Source: Sipunculus nudus (taxonomy: Eukaryota; Annelida; Sipuncula; Golfingiida; Sipunculidae). Taken from it: a stretch of DNA of 64,000 bases. The notes under the pieces were generated by a model. That model worked only from the letters and a program-made list of their open reading frames with translations. It was not told where the DNA came from and searched no databases. The stretch covers positions 20,855,839 to 20,919,838 of the forward strand of contig CM049316.1 of assembly GCA_026874595.1 (NCBI GenBank), in the 5' to 3' direction. Of this stretch, positions 21,411-33,191 are shown one piece after another. How positions within the stretch are numbered: position 1 is the stretch's first letter; each line of letters opens with the position of its first letter. The translations under genes were made by a program, and so were the position numbers.

Positions 21411-22680
21411 ATGGCAGCAGAGAGAACGCGAAAGCACAGATCCCTACATAGGAGACAACCAAAATTCAAACCCGAGTGTCCTGGGGACAGAAAGGAAAAC
21501 CTACTTCAGAAATTAAGACAAGTGAAGAAAGAGTTGCAAAGCAAATCTGTGACAAACACAGGCACACTTGAACAAGCACTTGATTTCTGGCTGGAGCATA
21601 ACATCAAAATTCAGTCAGATAGACAGGGTGAAAGCAGTGGAAATAAACCTGTCCTAATCATACTTACCTGTTCCAGCCATCAGTGGCAACTAGTCTATGT
21701 TTGCCAACAGAAAATATGCTATACAGGAACTGGTGAATCAGATTGGGCACATAAATGTTCTTGTAAAGAAGACCTAGTTTGGCATGAACATTGTACACTA
21801 GGCCAAACAGCATTTATAAAATTTGTCTATAGTGCCAGGCAACAGGTTTCCTTGGGAGCATCAACATATTGACCTGATGACACCAGCCTTTCTCAACATG
21901 AGGTTTGCCTATGATTATATGCAAGTGGGATGCTACCTTCACACTATGGATGTTTTACTGAAGCTGCAGATTTTGGACAGATAGGATATACCCGTATGAC
22001 AGAGATGGTTGCCACCTTTAATGATTGTGTTAATGAGGAGGCCCAGGATTCGTGCTATACAGCTCTTTTTGAGGAGATAGGGAGTTATGAGGACTTCAAA
22101 TAAGGTATCACAATCATAATTGATGCTCATGGGGGTAGGAAAAATGCGAAAGACACAGATATTGTGTGCATCGGCTACCAATGTCAAAAAGTTTTGAGAA
22201 ATGAACATGTTACAAAATCAGATGAGAACATTACACAAAGACATGAGAATTGGTGCAGAGCGACTGTATAAATATTTTTATGAAGAAAATATAGAGATTG
22301 ATGTACATGCCCATGGCAACAGTGCAACATTCAATAAATTTATAAAAGAAGAAAGGGAATTCTCAGTATAAAGATACCTTGCATGCTGCCTGCTCAGTGA
22401 AGAAGGCCATGACAAATCTGGCCAAGGGGCGCAAACTACAAGCATTGTCTATCATTGCACTGGCAGCTCAGTGATAAATCGTGGTCAGTAAGGACACATT
22501 TTCCTTGGGCCATGAGGAACTGCCAGAATGATCCTGACCAGTTGCGGAATCAACTTGATAATATTGTTAATCATTATCTAAATGATCATGCTAGATACCA
22601 CAATTCTTCACGGTGCAAAACTGGCCCTCATTATGAACCATGCAAAATTATCCTTACAGATTTTAAAGTAGTTGAATAGT
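21411..22680 (+). pseudogene. degenerate DNA-transposon transposase
   Basis: ATG 21411 opens a basic N-terminus (MAAERTRKHRSLHRRQPKF) with a coiled-coil-like KLRQVKKELQ stretch and then a cysteine/histidine region (HKCSCKEDLVWHEH). The same frame continues past TGA 21870, another TGA near 21912 and TAA near 22104 with recognisable coding sequence (GYTRMTEMVATFNDCV, then IIIDAHGGRKNAKDTDIVCI). It shifts frame near 22250 (GAERLYKYFYEENIEIDVHA) and ends with HWQLSDKSWSVRTHFPWAMR and a downstream HYLNDHARYH segment. The spaced acidic residues (IIDAHGG, IDVHAHG) fit a DDE-type transposase. Superfamily uncertain; Kolobok-like is a low-confidence suggestion. With at least three stops and two or more frameshifts it is dead. 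Confidence 0.6.
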
Positions 22681-22689
22681 TGAGCTGAT

Positions 22690-24705
22690 GTCAAAACTGA
22701 TAAAACAATCTGCTGCATAAAGAAATGCTTCATATTATGCATTTGCACGAGATTCGTATTATGTTGAAAGCTTCAACAATGTTTTGAATATATTCCACGA
22801 TAAATTGATAGTGTTTGGAAACACTAAGTAAGAGATACGTACTAACCTCGCTATTTGTCACTGGAATGAGAATGTTGACAGGCCATGTACCACCAGGTGG
22901 TGGCAGAGGATCCAAGGAGGTAAACAGGTAAAAAAGATCTCAAGCCTGCTACTTATACTTATGGAAATAACATATGGACACGTTGGATCTCTGATTTTAT
23001 CCAACATAGCATCAGACACTTTCCAAAAAAAATTATATTTGCACAGTATAAAACAGGACATAGACTGTTATATTACTAGTTTTTCACCTAATGTTCTAAT
23101 GGATTGTAATACATACCTTTTATATATGAAGTGGGACAAAGTTACACTTGCAAATATTTGGTAAGTTACACTTTATTATAATTACATGAATCGACTAGGA
23201 TGAGTGAGAATGTGGACAAAAAAAAACAGCCATATGAGATTGTTATAAACAAAAGGGGTGACTCAGGGCTTGCTCCTGATTAGCCACTCATACTGCTTTG
23301 CACCTCCCACCCGGCAAATTTGAACTGGGGCTAGCTTGAGCAGATATATTTAATTGTATTGCATAAAAACACAACCTATGTCAAAAAAGATGTTATCAAG
23401 TCCTTTGTAGTATTAGGAACATGTCTGCTAGATTCAGCTCAGATAACATCTTTCTTCACAGCTAATATTCGGAATAGAGTCAGAGCCCAAGTTACAGATA
23501 TTATATTAACCTCCATGTTGCCCAGTAACGCCCCCTAGTTTTTATAGTGGAACCAGGTCTTTAACATGCCATTTGTGGGTGTATTTCAAAGCTATATAAA
23601 TAACAGTTACTATTGTTGAACAGGGGTTATTGTTTATAAGAAGTTCAATAATACTGGTTAACCTAATTAGCCAGTAAAACTAATTATGGATATACGTGGT
23701 TACATATTTATCATATCCATACAGCTGTCAGTATAGTTTAAGGCATGTGCTTCCCATTTAGAAGAGCAAGGGGGTAATTTTTGCGGTAACGTGCATTTTA
23801 TCTGTTTTCCCCTCTGGCTAACAAGGCCAATTCGGATCTAACGACTTCTTTCAAGTGATCTCCTAATTCCCTATAAAACTAAATGCTGTGACTTCTTAAT
23901 TGTCCCTTGGGATTTATATTGGTTGGATTCGTGGGTATATTATTTCCACGAAAATAAAAATTGCAGACGATCATTAGTTTATGTTTTACAGAGACTCCGT
24001 TGTTCCTCTGAGTAGCCACATAATTAAAATGAATTCAACCCAATAATTTATAACATTACTGAATTTAACATATTTTGTTAGAGAGGTATAAGTATTCGAT
24101 TGTAACAATATTTTATCTGTTAACATTAACGTCCATGCTAGCAAAGTCCACGCTAGCAATGCAAAATAGGAATAAATAAAATAAAAAGAAAATTGTACAA
24201 CCTAATAATTATAACAAAATGAAACTGAACATATGTTGTGAGTAAGGTACGAGTTCAACTATACCTAGGGGTAAGACCTATAACGATTCCAGTACTGTCC
24301 GACTTACGTCTTACTATTTCATTAGGTCTGCACTTTTAAACCTGAACTTGCCCAGTCGCTCTGTATCTAATATAAAAACTGTTAAAGGAGATTTTTGAGA
24401 AAAGGGATTGTCCTATTTGTTATGTTTAAACATTCGCTAGACTCATTATACAGTCACTATAAAACACCAGAATCTATGAACCCATGCATAGTTTGATTAT
24501 ATAGTAATATGGCCATGTTTGAAATGGCATAATTTTATAATAAATCATTGAAGCTGTATGTTATTATTAATCTTATTTTGGCAGATCATTATTTCTCTAA
24601 GAGTAATATATTGATTTGTCGAGCTTTTTAACCCTATGGATAATTGTTTCATATCAAAACCATGATAATTTCTTAATCCGCAGTATATTTCCTTTCCTAA
24701 CTTAG

Positions 24706-24751
<46 letters not shown>

Positions 24752-25085
24752 TTACATATATATAAACGTGTATATAATTTTCTACATAATCTAATATTTG
24801 ATATCATAATCTACATATATATATTGCTTTTGATATTATATCTAGATATGTCTTTAAATATGTTTCATTTTTACGATTTTAAAATGAATCGGCTACTTCT
24901 TTCAATTTATCCTGATATGCCTAGACAGTTTGAAGTATTATTTGACTCTAAATTATTGTAAGAGTGTCAGGAGGTTTTTTGGTGGTTAATGTCTCTGTTT
25001 AACCATACACACTTTAGAATATAAATCACCAATATAAAATTAAAATAATTTCATAAGGCTGTTTTACCTTAAATTCGGGTCAATC
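22690..25085. other. intergenic, no gene seen
   Basis: AT-rich with a (TA)n run at 24709-24748. No frame or repeat array is supported. Confidence 0.5.
24709..24748. repeat. (TA)n microsatellite
   Basis: About 40 bases of TA repeat. Confidence 0.95.
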
Positions 25086-25092
25086 TAAATTA

Positions 25093-25464
25093 TGTTAAAA
25101 CTGTATATTTGGCGCTGGTGGCTAACGCCTTGGGCGGTATCAGGCCGGTTGCTTGCTCTGGGCCGGCAGTGTATATAAGGAGGGGTCCGCGAGTGGTGAC
25201 GGCGAGTCTGTCTGTAAGTTTTACGAATGTTACATTGGGAGCTCCATTGCCATAGCCTACTATTTGCACTGGGAGTACCATTGCTATAGGAAATAATTAG
25301 TTGAAGCCAAACGTCACACCATCTCAGCGATTTCTGTGGTTTTATGTGTGAATGTGTCCAAGTATGATTTTTCTTCGTAACATCAAACCCCCCCCCCACA
25401 CACACACACCTTCCCACTGTTCCCGGGCCCGAACTGACTTCTGGCACCCTGCCAGGGTGTTACA
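25093..25464 (+). mobile_element. candidate solo LTR
   Basis: A 372 bp GC-richer island starts TGTTAAAACTG and ends CCAGGGTGTTACA, so it has TG...CA ends with short partial inversion. It carries a promoter-like GTATATAAGG at about 25171, a hairpin CCCTGCCAGGG near the right end and a C9 tract. No primer-binding site follows and no gag/pol is nearby, so it would be a solo LTR. Target-site duplication is not evident, which is the main weakness. It lies about 1.1 kb upstream of TLR copy A. Confidence 0.35.
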
Positions 25465-25641
25465 TGTGCGTCAATAACTTACAACTTAATATTACATAAA
25501 TATGTGATATAGTTAATAGTTCTGACTGACACACAATGCAGATGTCATATAACGTAAACCACATACATTTGTGCCCAATGTCAATTTCATTTTATGTGAC
25601 GTCACTGGGTGGCAACGTTAATAATAGAATCACTGCATTAA

Positions 25642-25664
25642 CAATCGGCACACAGTGCCGATTG
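25642..25664. other. perfect 9 bp stem, 5 base loop hairpin
   Basis: CAATCGGCA / CACAG / TGCCGATTG, upstream of TLR copy A and within its proposed leader exon region. Confidence 0.6.
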
Positions 25665-25830
25665 CGAAAACCACCTAACAATATTAATAACACCCAATTA
25701 TCTAAACAACCGCAAATGAGAAGAAACAAACAAATTAAGGATACATGCGAGGACCTTTCAACATTACTGCATACGTTATTGAAAACCCGTCTTCAATTCA
25801 TTCTCGCAAACTCTGAGAAACTCTGTCCGT

Positions 25831-25841
25831 AAAGGTAAGAT
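25831..25841 (+). promoter_or_regulatory. candidate 5' splice site of TLR copy A leader exon
   Basis: AAAG|GTAAGATTG matches the donor consensus 712 bases before the ATG of copy A. The same donor word, preceded by similar TTCATTCTCG / CTCTGT sequence, precedes copy B at 32631. This suggests a non-coding first exon shared by the paralogues. It is an inference, with no transcript support. Confidence 0.35.
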
Positions 25842-26546
25842 TGACATTATTATTTCACATTAAACATTTTCCATTAAAACACTTTCTACTTGATTTAAAA
25901 GTAACGTTAATACGCCATCCTTTCTCTAAGTTTTACCTATCAGTTACCCATGTTTGTTTTGGATGGATTGATGGATGGATGGACAGCTCTCAAGGCTACA
26001 GTGTTTACTTAAAAAAAACAGTCGCCTGTGAAAATAATAAACAAACTCAGTGATACATCAAGGTTCCTGCCTCCTGTAAATTGTCAGCCTTTTAGCGGAT
26101 AACAGAACACTAGAACAAGCAATGATGAGGACGTGCAGGCCGTAGTTTGCGTGATAAAATGCAAATCATCAGACTTTCTTCGATTTTATACATGTCTACA
26201 TTTTTATAAAGTCCTCGAAATGTAAGTTAAATAACCTACAGGATAAATAGTTTATACTACAATAGTTTGTTTGAATGTTAGTATCATCAAATTAATTTAT
26301 AAGGTTTATTTTCAGTGAATTGTTTGGTGAAACAGAGGAATTCAACTGTTGTTTACTAGAGCGTTCAGATATATTTATTACAACAAAATATAATCGTTTG
26401 CCTCGTATTCAGCAGAACATGTACATTGAATAAGACATAGACGGTTACATATGGCCCAATGAGATCAACAAACACCATTACGTGTACACAGAACGCACGA
26501 TCTCGGTAGTGTGATTTTCCTAGAAACCAGGGGGATAAAGAGAAAG

Positions 26547-28860
26547 ATGCGGAACATTATTGTGATCGTAGTTACTACTTTTTTAATAGGTGATATAATC
26601 TGCACTGTTACTCAGAGATATAAATGTTCAGCATGTGATTGCACAAGCAACGGTAACTCTATCACTGTATCTTGTGATGACAAGGGACTGACGGATATAC
26701 CAAACCTCTGTCAAGACAATGTGACGAAATTTATTCTCAACGATAACCAAATAACTCGAATTAAGGATTTTTCATTTGTAAAATGCTTTAATTAAGAGAC
26801 ATTATATTTGGGTGCGTGCGAAATCCGAACACTGGTTTAAAGAGCTTTTGAAGGACTGGTTCAGTTACGTTTTCTTGATCTCAGCTACAATAACATTGGT
26901 TCAGATGCTGAAACTTTTGGATGTTTTCAAACCACTGATAAATTTAGAAACTTTGGATATGTCTAACAACTTTCAACTGGGTCAAAAAAAATATCGCGTT
27001 TTGACAAATATGATGTCGTCTCTACCAAAGATACGGTTACTTTCGTTAACGTGGACAAATGTTGCATCGTCTAGTGTATTTTCCGATAATGATATCACGG
27101 TTACACTTCTAGAATCTATCAGGACGCCTTCTCTAAGGATACTGTATCTCAGTGGAAATAGGATCGCATATATTCCTAGATTTCTCACTATTTATACGCC
27201 AACTTTGGAAGAGCTTTATCTCAGCGCCAATCACCTCTATTTGTTTTCATTTCTTTTGGGCCTTGAGCGTCTCAGAACTTTAGATTTAATCTACCAAACA
27301 CCGAGCGTAATTACAAATCATATTCAAAGAAAGAAATCTTTTGATGAAAATCATACTCGGCTCAAAACTCCGAAGTATTTCTTAGGACAACATGGGGATT
27401 TTGAGATTACATTGGACTATATGGAAGTTGATAATACTAAGGAAGACGTAACTGAAACACATTACCATACCATTCCATGGCCTGCCAATCTTACTTATCT
27501 GAATGCTGCTGAAATTGCTTATTTTGGCATAATTAAAAGCTCTGTGCATTTCATTTTGTACAATAGAAAAAGTATACAAAATATAAACATAGTATTATCT
27601 TTTAAAAGTTTAATCGAGTTCTTGGGAAAACAGAGGTGTGTAATCCAGTGTCCGGTATTACCCTCGATTTATCAAACAACCAAATCCGGAATACTCCGAA
27701 AAATTCCTTGGGGCCAAAAGTGGCTTCAGCCATTGTTTCTTTAAATTTGGAAAACAACAATCGTGGAGGAATTATAACGGAAGACGGTGGACCTTTATAC
27801 CACTTTCACAATCTAAGAGACATCGATCTTACATCGAAAAACATCTTTCACATTTCGCCATTCGCTTTCAACCGTTCAAAAAAAACTACAATTGGAAAGT
27901 TTGATCCTGAGGAATAACTACTTGCATGACATTCCAACTGGCATAAACACATTGCGACATTTACATATTTTAGATCTTTCCAGAAATCACATTCAGTACC
28001 TAAAACGGAATGTGCTCTCACAAGTGACTAGTATAGTTAAAAGAGCCAAGGCAGGAGAGAAGAATTTTCGCTTGGATTTGAGTGGCAATCCTTTAGAATG
28101 TTCATGTTGTGCTTTACTTTTCCTAAGATGGTTGTCCACTATTCGACATAATCTGAAAAATATCGAGACTACAACTTGTAGTCTGCAAGGAACACATATT
28201 TCTATTTCTAAATTGCATTCAGAAATTTTGCCTCATCTAGAGAAACATTGCATCAGTTTCCAGTGGTTGTTTGTTATCGCAGGTGTTCTTGTTTGCATTG
28301 CCGTTTGTCTGACAGTATCAGTGATTGCATATAGGCACAGATGGGATATCAAGTATTTCTGCATTCGTCTTAAAATCCGGCGCGAATTGTACGCTGAATT
28401 AACCGAAGAAGACATAGCCTTTCACTATGATGCCTTCGTAGCCTACAGCGAGAGGGATTTTTCTTGGGTAGAGGATCACCTTATCCCAAATCTTGAAGAA
28501 GGAGAGCCGGCTCTTCGTCTGTGTGCCCATCACAGAGATTTTGAAATAGGGTGGCCGATTAAAGAAAATATTCTTCGAAGTATATCTTCGAGCCTCATAA
28601 CGATAATTGTGGTATCACGGCATTTATGAGAAGTGGTTGGTGCAAATTTGAAATGCACATGGCTCGGATCCCTCACGATTGACAGGGGGGCCGGAATTAT
28701 TATTTTGCTCGAGGAACTTCCAGTGGCTGAAATGCCGCGAGCACTGTTACCTATTATGAGACGTCACACTTATCTCAGGTGGCCAGGGGAGGGTATGATG
28801 GACAATGTTCTAGTATTTTGGTCACGTGTGCGGTCCGCTCTTGGTCAGCACACAAAATAA
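26547..28860 (+). pseudogene. Toll-like receptor pseudogene, copy A
   Basis: Full-length Toll-like receptor homology, heavily broken. ATG 26547 starts a signal peptide and an LRRNT (CSACDCTSNG...C). TAA codons follow at 26793 and 26838, then frameshifts near 26920, 27640, 27885, 28625 and 28680. Between them are leucine-rich repeats, an LRRCT (NPLECSC...C...C), one TM helix (ending VSVIAYRHRW) and a TIR domain with YDAFVAY, RDFEIG and a terminal FW box. The frame shift at 28625 is loss of one T in CATTTT at the HF-R-SGW segment. It is closest to copy B in domain sequence and order and lies in tandem with it. The number of lesions makes it a true pseudogene and not just sequencing error. In a working receptor the LRRs would bind ligand and TIR would signal through MyD88-type adaptors. 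Confidence 0.88.
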
Positions 28861-29781
28861 TATTTATCCATTAGAGTGTTTGATTCGGTCCCTGCAACAT
28901 ACACACGGATATATGTGTGTGTATGTCTGTGTGATTGTGTGTATGTGTGAAATGCTCTGCATATGGTCTTTTGTATGTATATTTCAAACTCTTTGTGAAT
29001 TGTGTTTTTAAATTTATTGTGGATCACTATAAGATATACCATTTTATAGACCTTGATTCAAATTTCAAAAGAAATGCTTCATCATGTTTGAAAGAGCCTG
29101 CTGAATTTTTACTTATCTCGTCTCACAGTAAAGTTGCATGGATCTGAATTTATATAAAAGAGTTGTGTACATTTGCAGGCATATTCTTTTTAATACTTAC
29201 AGGAAACGTAAAGGCGTAGATGGGTGCCGATTATAGAGATGCTGTGTGTCGCGATATAAACAAAATTGTTAGTAAATGTATTAGATAATAAAGGCATGTG
29301 CTATTCTTTCAACCAGACGTATTGGGCATTTCGGTCCTGGTCAATCGAATACGTAAAGGTATTTAACATAAACATCTGGACACCTGTGATACCAACACTA
29401 AGCATACCATTGGACTGCAGGAAAATATAAATCAATTCTGGTAGCAGACTTTAGATGAAGCTGTAAGATATCTCATAGGTCAGGTATTTTATTGAATATT
29501 GTCGAATTTATAGCCTGATGTTGTTATTACCGCAAATGCTGCTGATTTAAGCTGGAAACATCCGTGTTGGTTTGCCATCCCGGAATATGTGACACACATG
29601 TTGAAATATATATTTGACCGTGCATCGTGCTTATGCTTGGGAAATATTGCTCTAATTGTAGTACTATCACACTGCTTTTTATAAAAAAAATAAACACATT
29701 TTGTTATAAATCTCTACTCTCTTTGTGTCAACATTTGTGAATATAAAGAGTGCCCCAAACAAAGGCTTTGAATGTCTCTCA

Positions 29782-29839
<58 letters not shown>

Positions 29840-31315
29840 ATAAGCTACACCGATTTCCAGTACAGTTTGTGAACTATGTGGACGTATAGTGGAATCTAGA
29901 TGGTCGAGTTGATCAATTCATCCTTGCCAGGCCGTTCAAAATAGGAGCAGGCAGGATGTAGAGCCTTTTCACTACACTCCTTCTCTAGACCTTTGGCCTT
30001 TCGATAGCTGGGATGCATTTCTCTCAGTGCCAATGCTGTTTATCCGATGGGCATGGTACTTTAACGTGTTTCACAATGGTAGTACCACGCCTAACCTTTG
30101 AATGAAAATATTCTGCTTTTTTTCACAGGTCCTGTAGTTTTTTGTCGGCGCCTAGAGTTATCGATGAAATGCAGGACACCTAGGGTCAACCTTGTTCGGG
30201 CATTTGAAGGAAAAAGTTTCAAATTACTTTAGTGTGTATTCAAATAAAAACCGCCTTGTAATGTAGTATACATTATTTAGCCGGCTGTACAGTCTTTTCT
30301 GTTTATATACGTTTGTGCATGAAAAAGAAAATGAGTTTTAGTATATGTTAACGTGCAATAAAACTGAACTCCTTGTATCAGTAGCAACTTTATTGATGTG
30401 TATAAGTAATGACCATATTTTGGAGCAAAGGGGGTCTGAGGAAGGTAAAAACAAGTGAAGCACTTAAACGTAACACACAGCGCCTCAAATGGTAACCAAC
30501 AAAGCAGAAAATAAAGCCCTGAATAGTACAGTTAATGTACTTAAGCCTGAAAGCAATGCAATAAATCAGCAGATTACGTTATTTAAGGAATCATTATTTG
30601 ACTCAGAAAGACACAGTCGAGAATAAAACTTGTCCTCTTTGACATCCCAGTACAATAAATGATGACTGTTACGTGTCGCTAACATACCATCCGGGGTCAC
30701 CACGCAACAAACTCAAATAAAGAAAGACTCACAAAGTGACTGATAATATTTGTAATATGTACAATAATAGAAATTGTTCGTTCCAGTTGCATAAAAAAGA
30801 CTGTTCCAAGTGAGACACTCATTTTTAAATCAAACAGGAAACTTAGCGTCAAGGTGTCTCCAATCAGCGAAACACATCGTCCAAATGAAACACCTGGGGC
30901 TGCGGAGGAGCTGTTCACAAAACACAATACGTTTAACCGGTATCAGTCCATTCGAAACGAATTAAAGGATAACATCCTGAACCAGGCCTGGCAAGAAATC
31001 ATAACAGTTCGGAATATAAGTGTTGCCCACACGAGATCGGGCGCATGGTGTTTTTATACGAGAAACGTTCGGGTTCAGTACAAGATTGTTGGCTGAATAA
31101 TAAAAGTTCGGGTTCATCATCTGTGTTACAACTGTTGATATGTTGTTTTCTGCGGTTGTTCCGCTTCACTGGTCTCCGCTCGATCATACTCTTGTGTCGT
31201 TCTGGCACTGGCTGAAAAGCTTTATTGTAGGCTCCCTGCCTTAGTCTACGGAGTCACAGTGACACCAGCACATTACTGTAAACATATTGTGGCAAAATAA
31301 GGCCTACAAACGATT
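28861..31315. other. intergenic, no gene seen
   Basis: AT-rich with a (TA)n tract at 29784-29837. A short frame at 30854-31096 has no domain. The word GTTCGGGTTCA occurs twice, at about 31066 and 31108, without further structure. Confidence 0.5.
29784..29837. repeat. (TA)n microsatellite
   Basis: A TA run of about 54 bases. Confidence 0.95.
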
Positions 31316-31990
31316 TTGAAATCCACGATGCACTGGAATCTATTGAACATGCTCATAGAACAGGAAAAACAAAATATGGGGGTCATAGATATATCAAAGA
31401 CATATAGATACTCCAGAAAATGCAATACAAAATGGTTATCACAGTTCAAGATATCGATTTGTGCCAGGGATAATTCGAGACATATATTAACACAATATCA
31501 GCAGAGCTAGGTATTTTTCTATATTACATTGTAAATCACAAGTTGACCCAGCTAAGTATTTTTCTATATTATATTGTAAATCACAAGTGACCTTGAATCC
31601 ATTTCCGTACAATTTAAATATTGTTAATTTACGTAAATGTACTTTTGCAAAGAGGACGAGGAAACTTTGGTTCGTTTATTTTGGGAATGTTCATTCAAAG
31701 CCTTGCTATGGTCAAATATTCAGACAAACTCAGATTGTTAAAATATGAGCTAAACACGATAGGGAGAAGAGGTGTCCAAGGTTTGTAGCTCTTTTATGAC
31801 TTATTTAACCCTAATATGTGGGTAATTTTGAGGTAATTGGCATTTGCTAAGAATAAAGTAAAATTCCTGAACATTGGGAAACTCCATTACCCAGTTGTAA
31901 TTATGTGTATCTTTCTTAATTTATCGTCGTCCAATATAACCCATCCTGTGTCTGGAGACATATGAATAGAAAACAAAAAACAAGAACCTG
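31316..31990 (+). mobile_element. LINE 3' end remnant (reverse-transcriptase zinc-binding region)
   Basis: At about 31640-31735 the plus strand reads YFCKEDEETLVRLFWECSF and then LLWSNIQT. This is the C-x(n)-E-TL-HLF-x-C-x(n)-W pattern of the zinc-binding region at the C-terminus of non-LTR retrotransposon polymerases. The frame upstream at 31316-31510 (CNTKWLSQFKISI) fits the segment that usually precedes it. Stops and a short internal tandem duplication show it is dead. The family is not assigned. Confidence 0.55.
31503..31598. repeat. ~47 bp tandem duplication
   Basis: AGCTAGGTATTTTTCTATAT... through TGTAAATCACAAGTTGACC is followed directly by a near-identical copy ending CACAAGTGACC. It lies inside the LINE remnant. 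Confidence 0.85.
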
Positions 31991-31999
31991 TAATAGAAT

Positions 32000-33190
32000 G
32001 ACTATTTACCACCTGCTTAAATTCTAGGAGGACAAGTATTCCATTTATTTAAAAAATCAGTTAAAGTTAAGTCTTTGGTAGGAGACAGGACCGGTTGTGC
32101 TTGTGGTTTAAATCTTGCGTGTGTTCTAATTTATAAACCAATTTTCATTAAGCTACCAAGTAACCTCCTATTCATTTCCTATCAATTATACAGTCAAATC
32201 AATTATCCTTAATTAACATTCACCTATCTTAATTAAAAACAAAGGAATCGTGCATAATTTCTCTTTCCAATTATAAAGCAACCTAATTTCTACATATTAT
32301 CTATATAAATCATATAAATTAACAATTTAATACATTGGTCCTTGATATACAATGCAGAAGAACTGCTGTTACAAACAATGGTGTAAAAAAATTAGTATTT
32401 GATGTGAAATCTAATCTTGCAAAAACCACTGGCGGTTATGTACAATGCCACTTTCTTGCGATATCGGTACCCATTGGCTATATACTAATTACATAAAAAC
32501 TACATTAGCATCCGATACACAATGCAGATCACATGACGCAACACGAAAAGTTTTTTATATAACTTAGCTGCAGGAGTGACAAAACATTCATTCCTCGAAG
32601 CACACACAAACGCTTTAAAGCTCTGTTAAGGTAAGATGTTACAGACTTACATAATATCTGGCAATGACAAATGTGCCATACACGTGCTATTCCTGTATGT
32701 ATGCATGATTATTACATGAACTCTCATAGAGAAGGAGCTGTAAATCATTTGTAAAGTGTTAAAACACATATGGAGTATGGATTTTAAACATGTCGTTAAA
32801 ACATATTCCAGATACCAAAAGAAACAGACAAGCAATTAATAGCAAGGGTTACACCTTTCATGACCAAATATGGTATTTTATCAATGTGAATAGTTCCTTA
32901 TACCTACTATCTATAACTTCAGATATGATTTATTTAATATCAATAGCCAGAAGGAAAACACTTCATCTTATAAATTTAGGTATGATTAATGTGTGGACAA
33001 ATATGCATTTATATACTCATATATGCATATTTAATCTATTTTCTGTTAACAGAGGATGTCACATGATACTTTACAGGAAATTCAGCTGATCACTCTATTA
33101 ATCGCATATGGTATAACGTGAGCGATAACCTTCGAAACAGGAACCAAATAGCGAGAACAACACAAATACCATAATTGAAATACACGTAAA
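32000..33190 (+). promoter_or_regulatory. 5' region of TLR copy B with candidate TATA box and leader exon
   Basis: TTATATAAC at 32555-32563 could be a TATA box. A donor AAG|GTAAGATG follows at 32631, and a pyrimidine-rich acceptor TTTTCTGTTAACAG ends at about 33052, 140 bases before the ATG. This would give a short non-coding first exon of about 45 bases and an intron of about 420 bases. The donor and some exon words match the region upstream of copy A. No coding frame is supported here. Confidence 0.35.
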
Positions 33191-33191
33191 A

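Noticed and set aside
25090-25447. 120-codon minus-strand frame at 25.1-25.4 kb as a gene
   Set aside because: It lies within the LTR-like island and reads through a (CA)/(C)n tract without any domain.
27382-27579. Short minus-strand frames inside the TLR copies
   Set aside because: They are shadows of the plus-strand receptor sequence without independent motifs.
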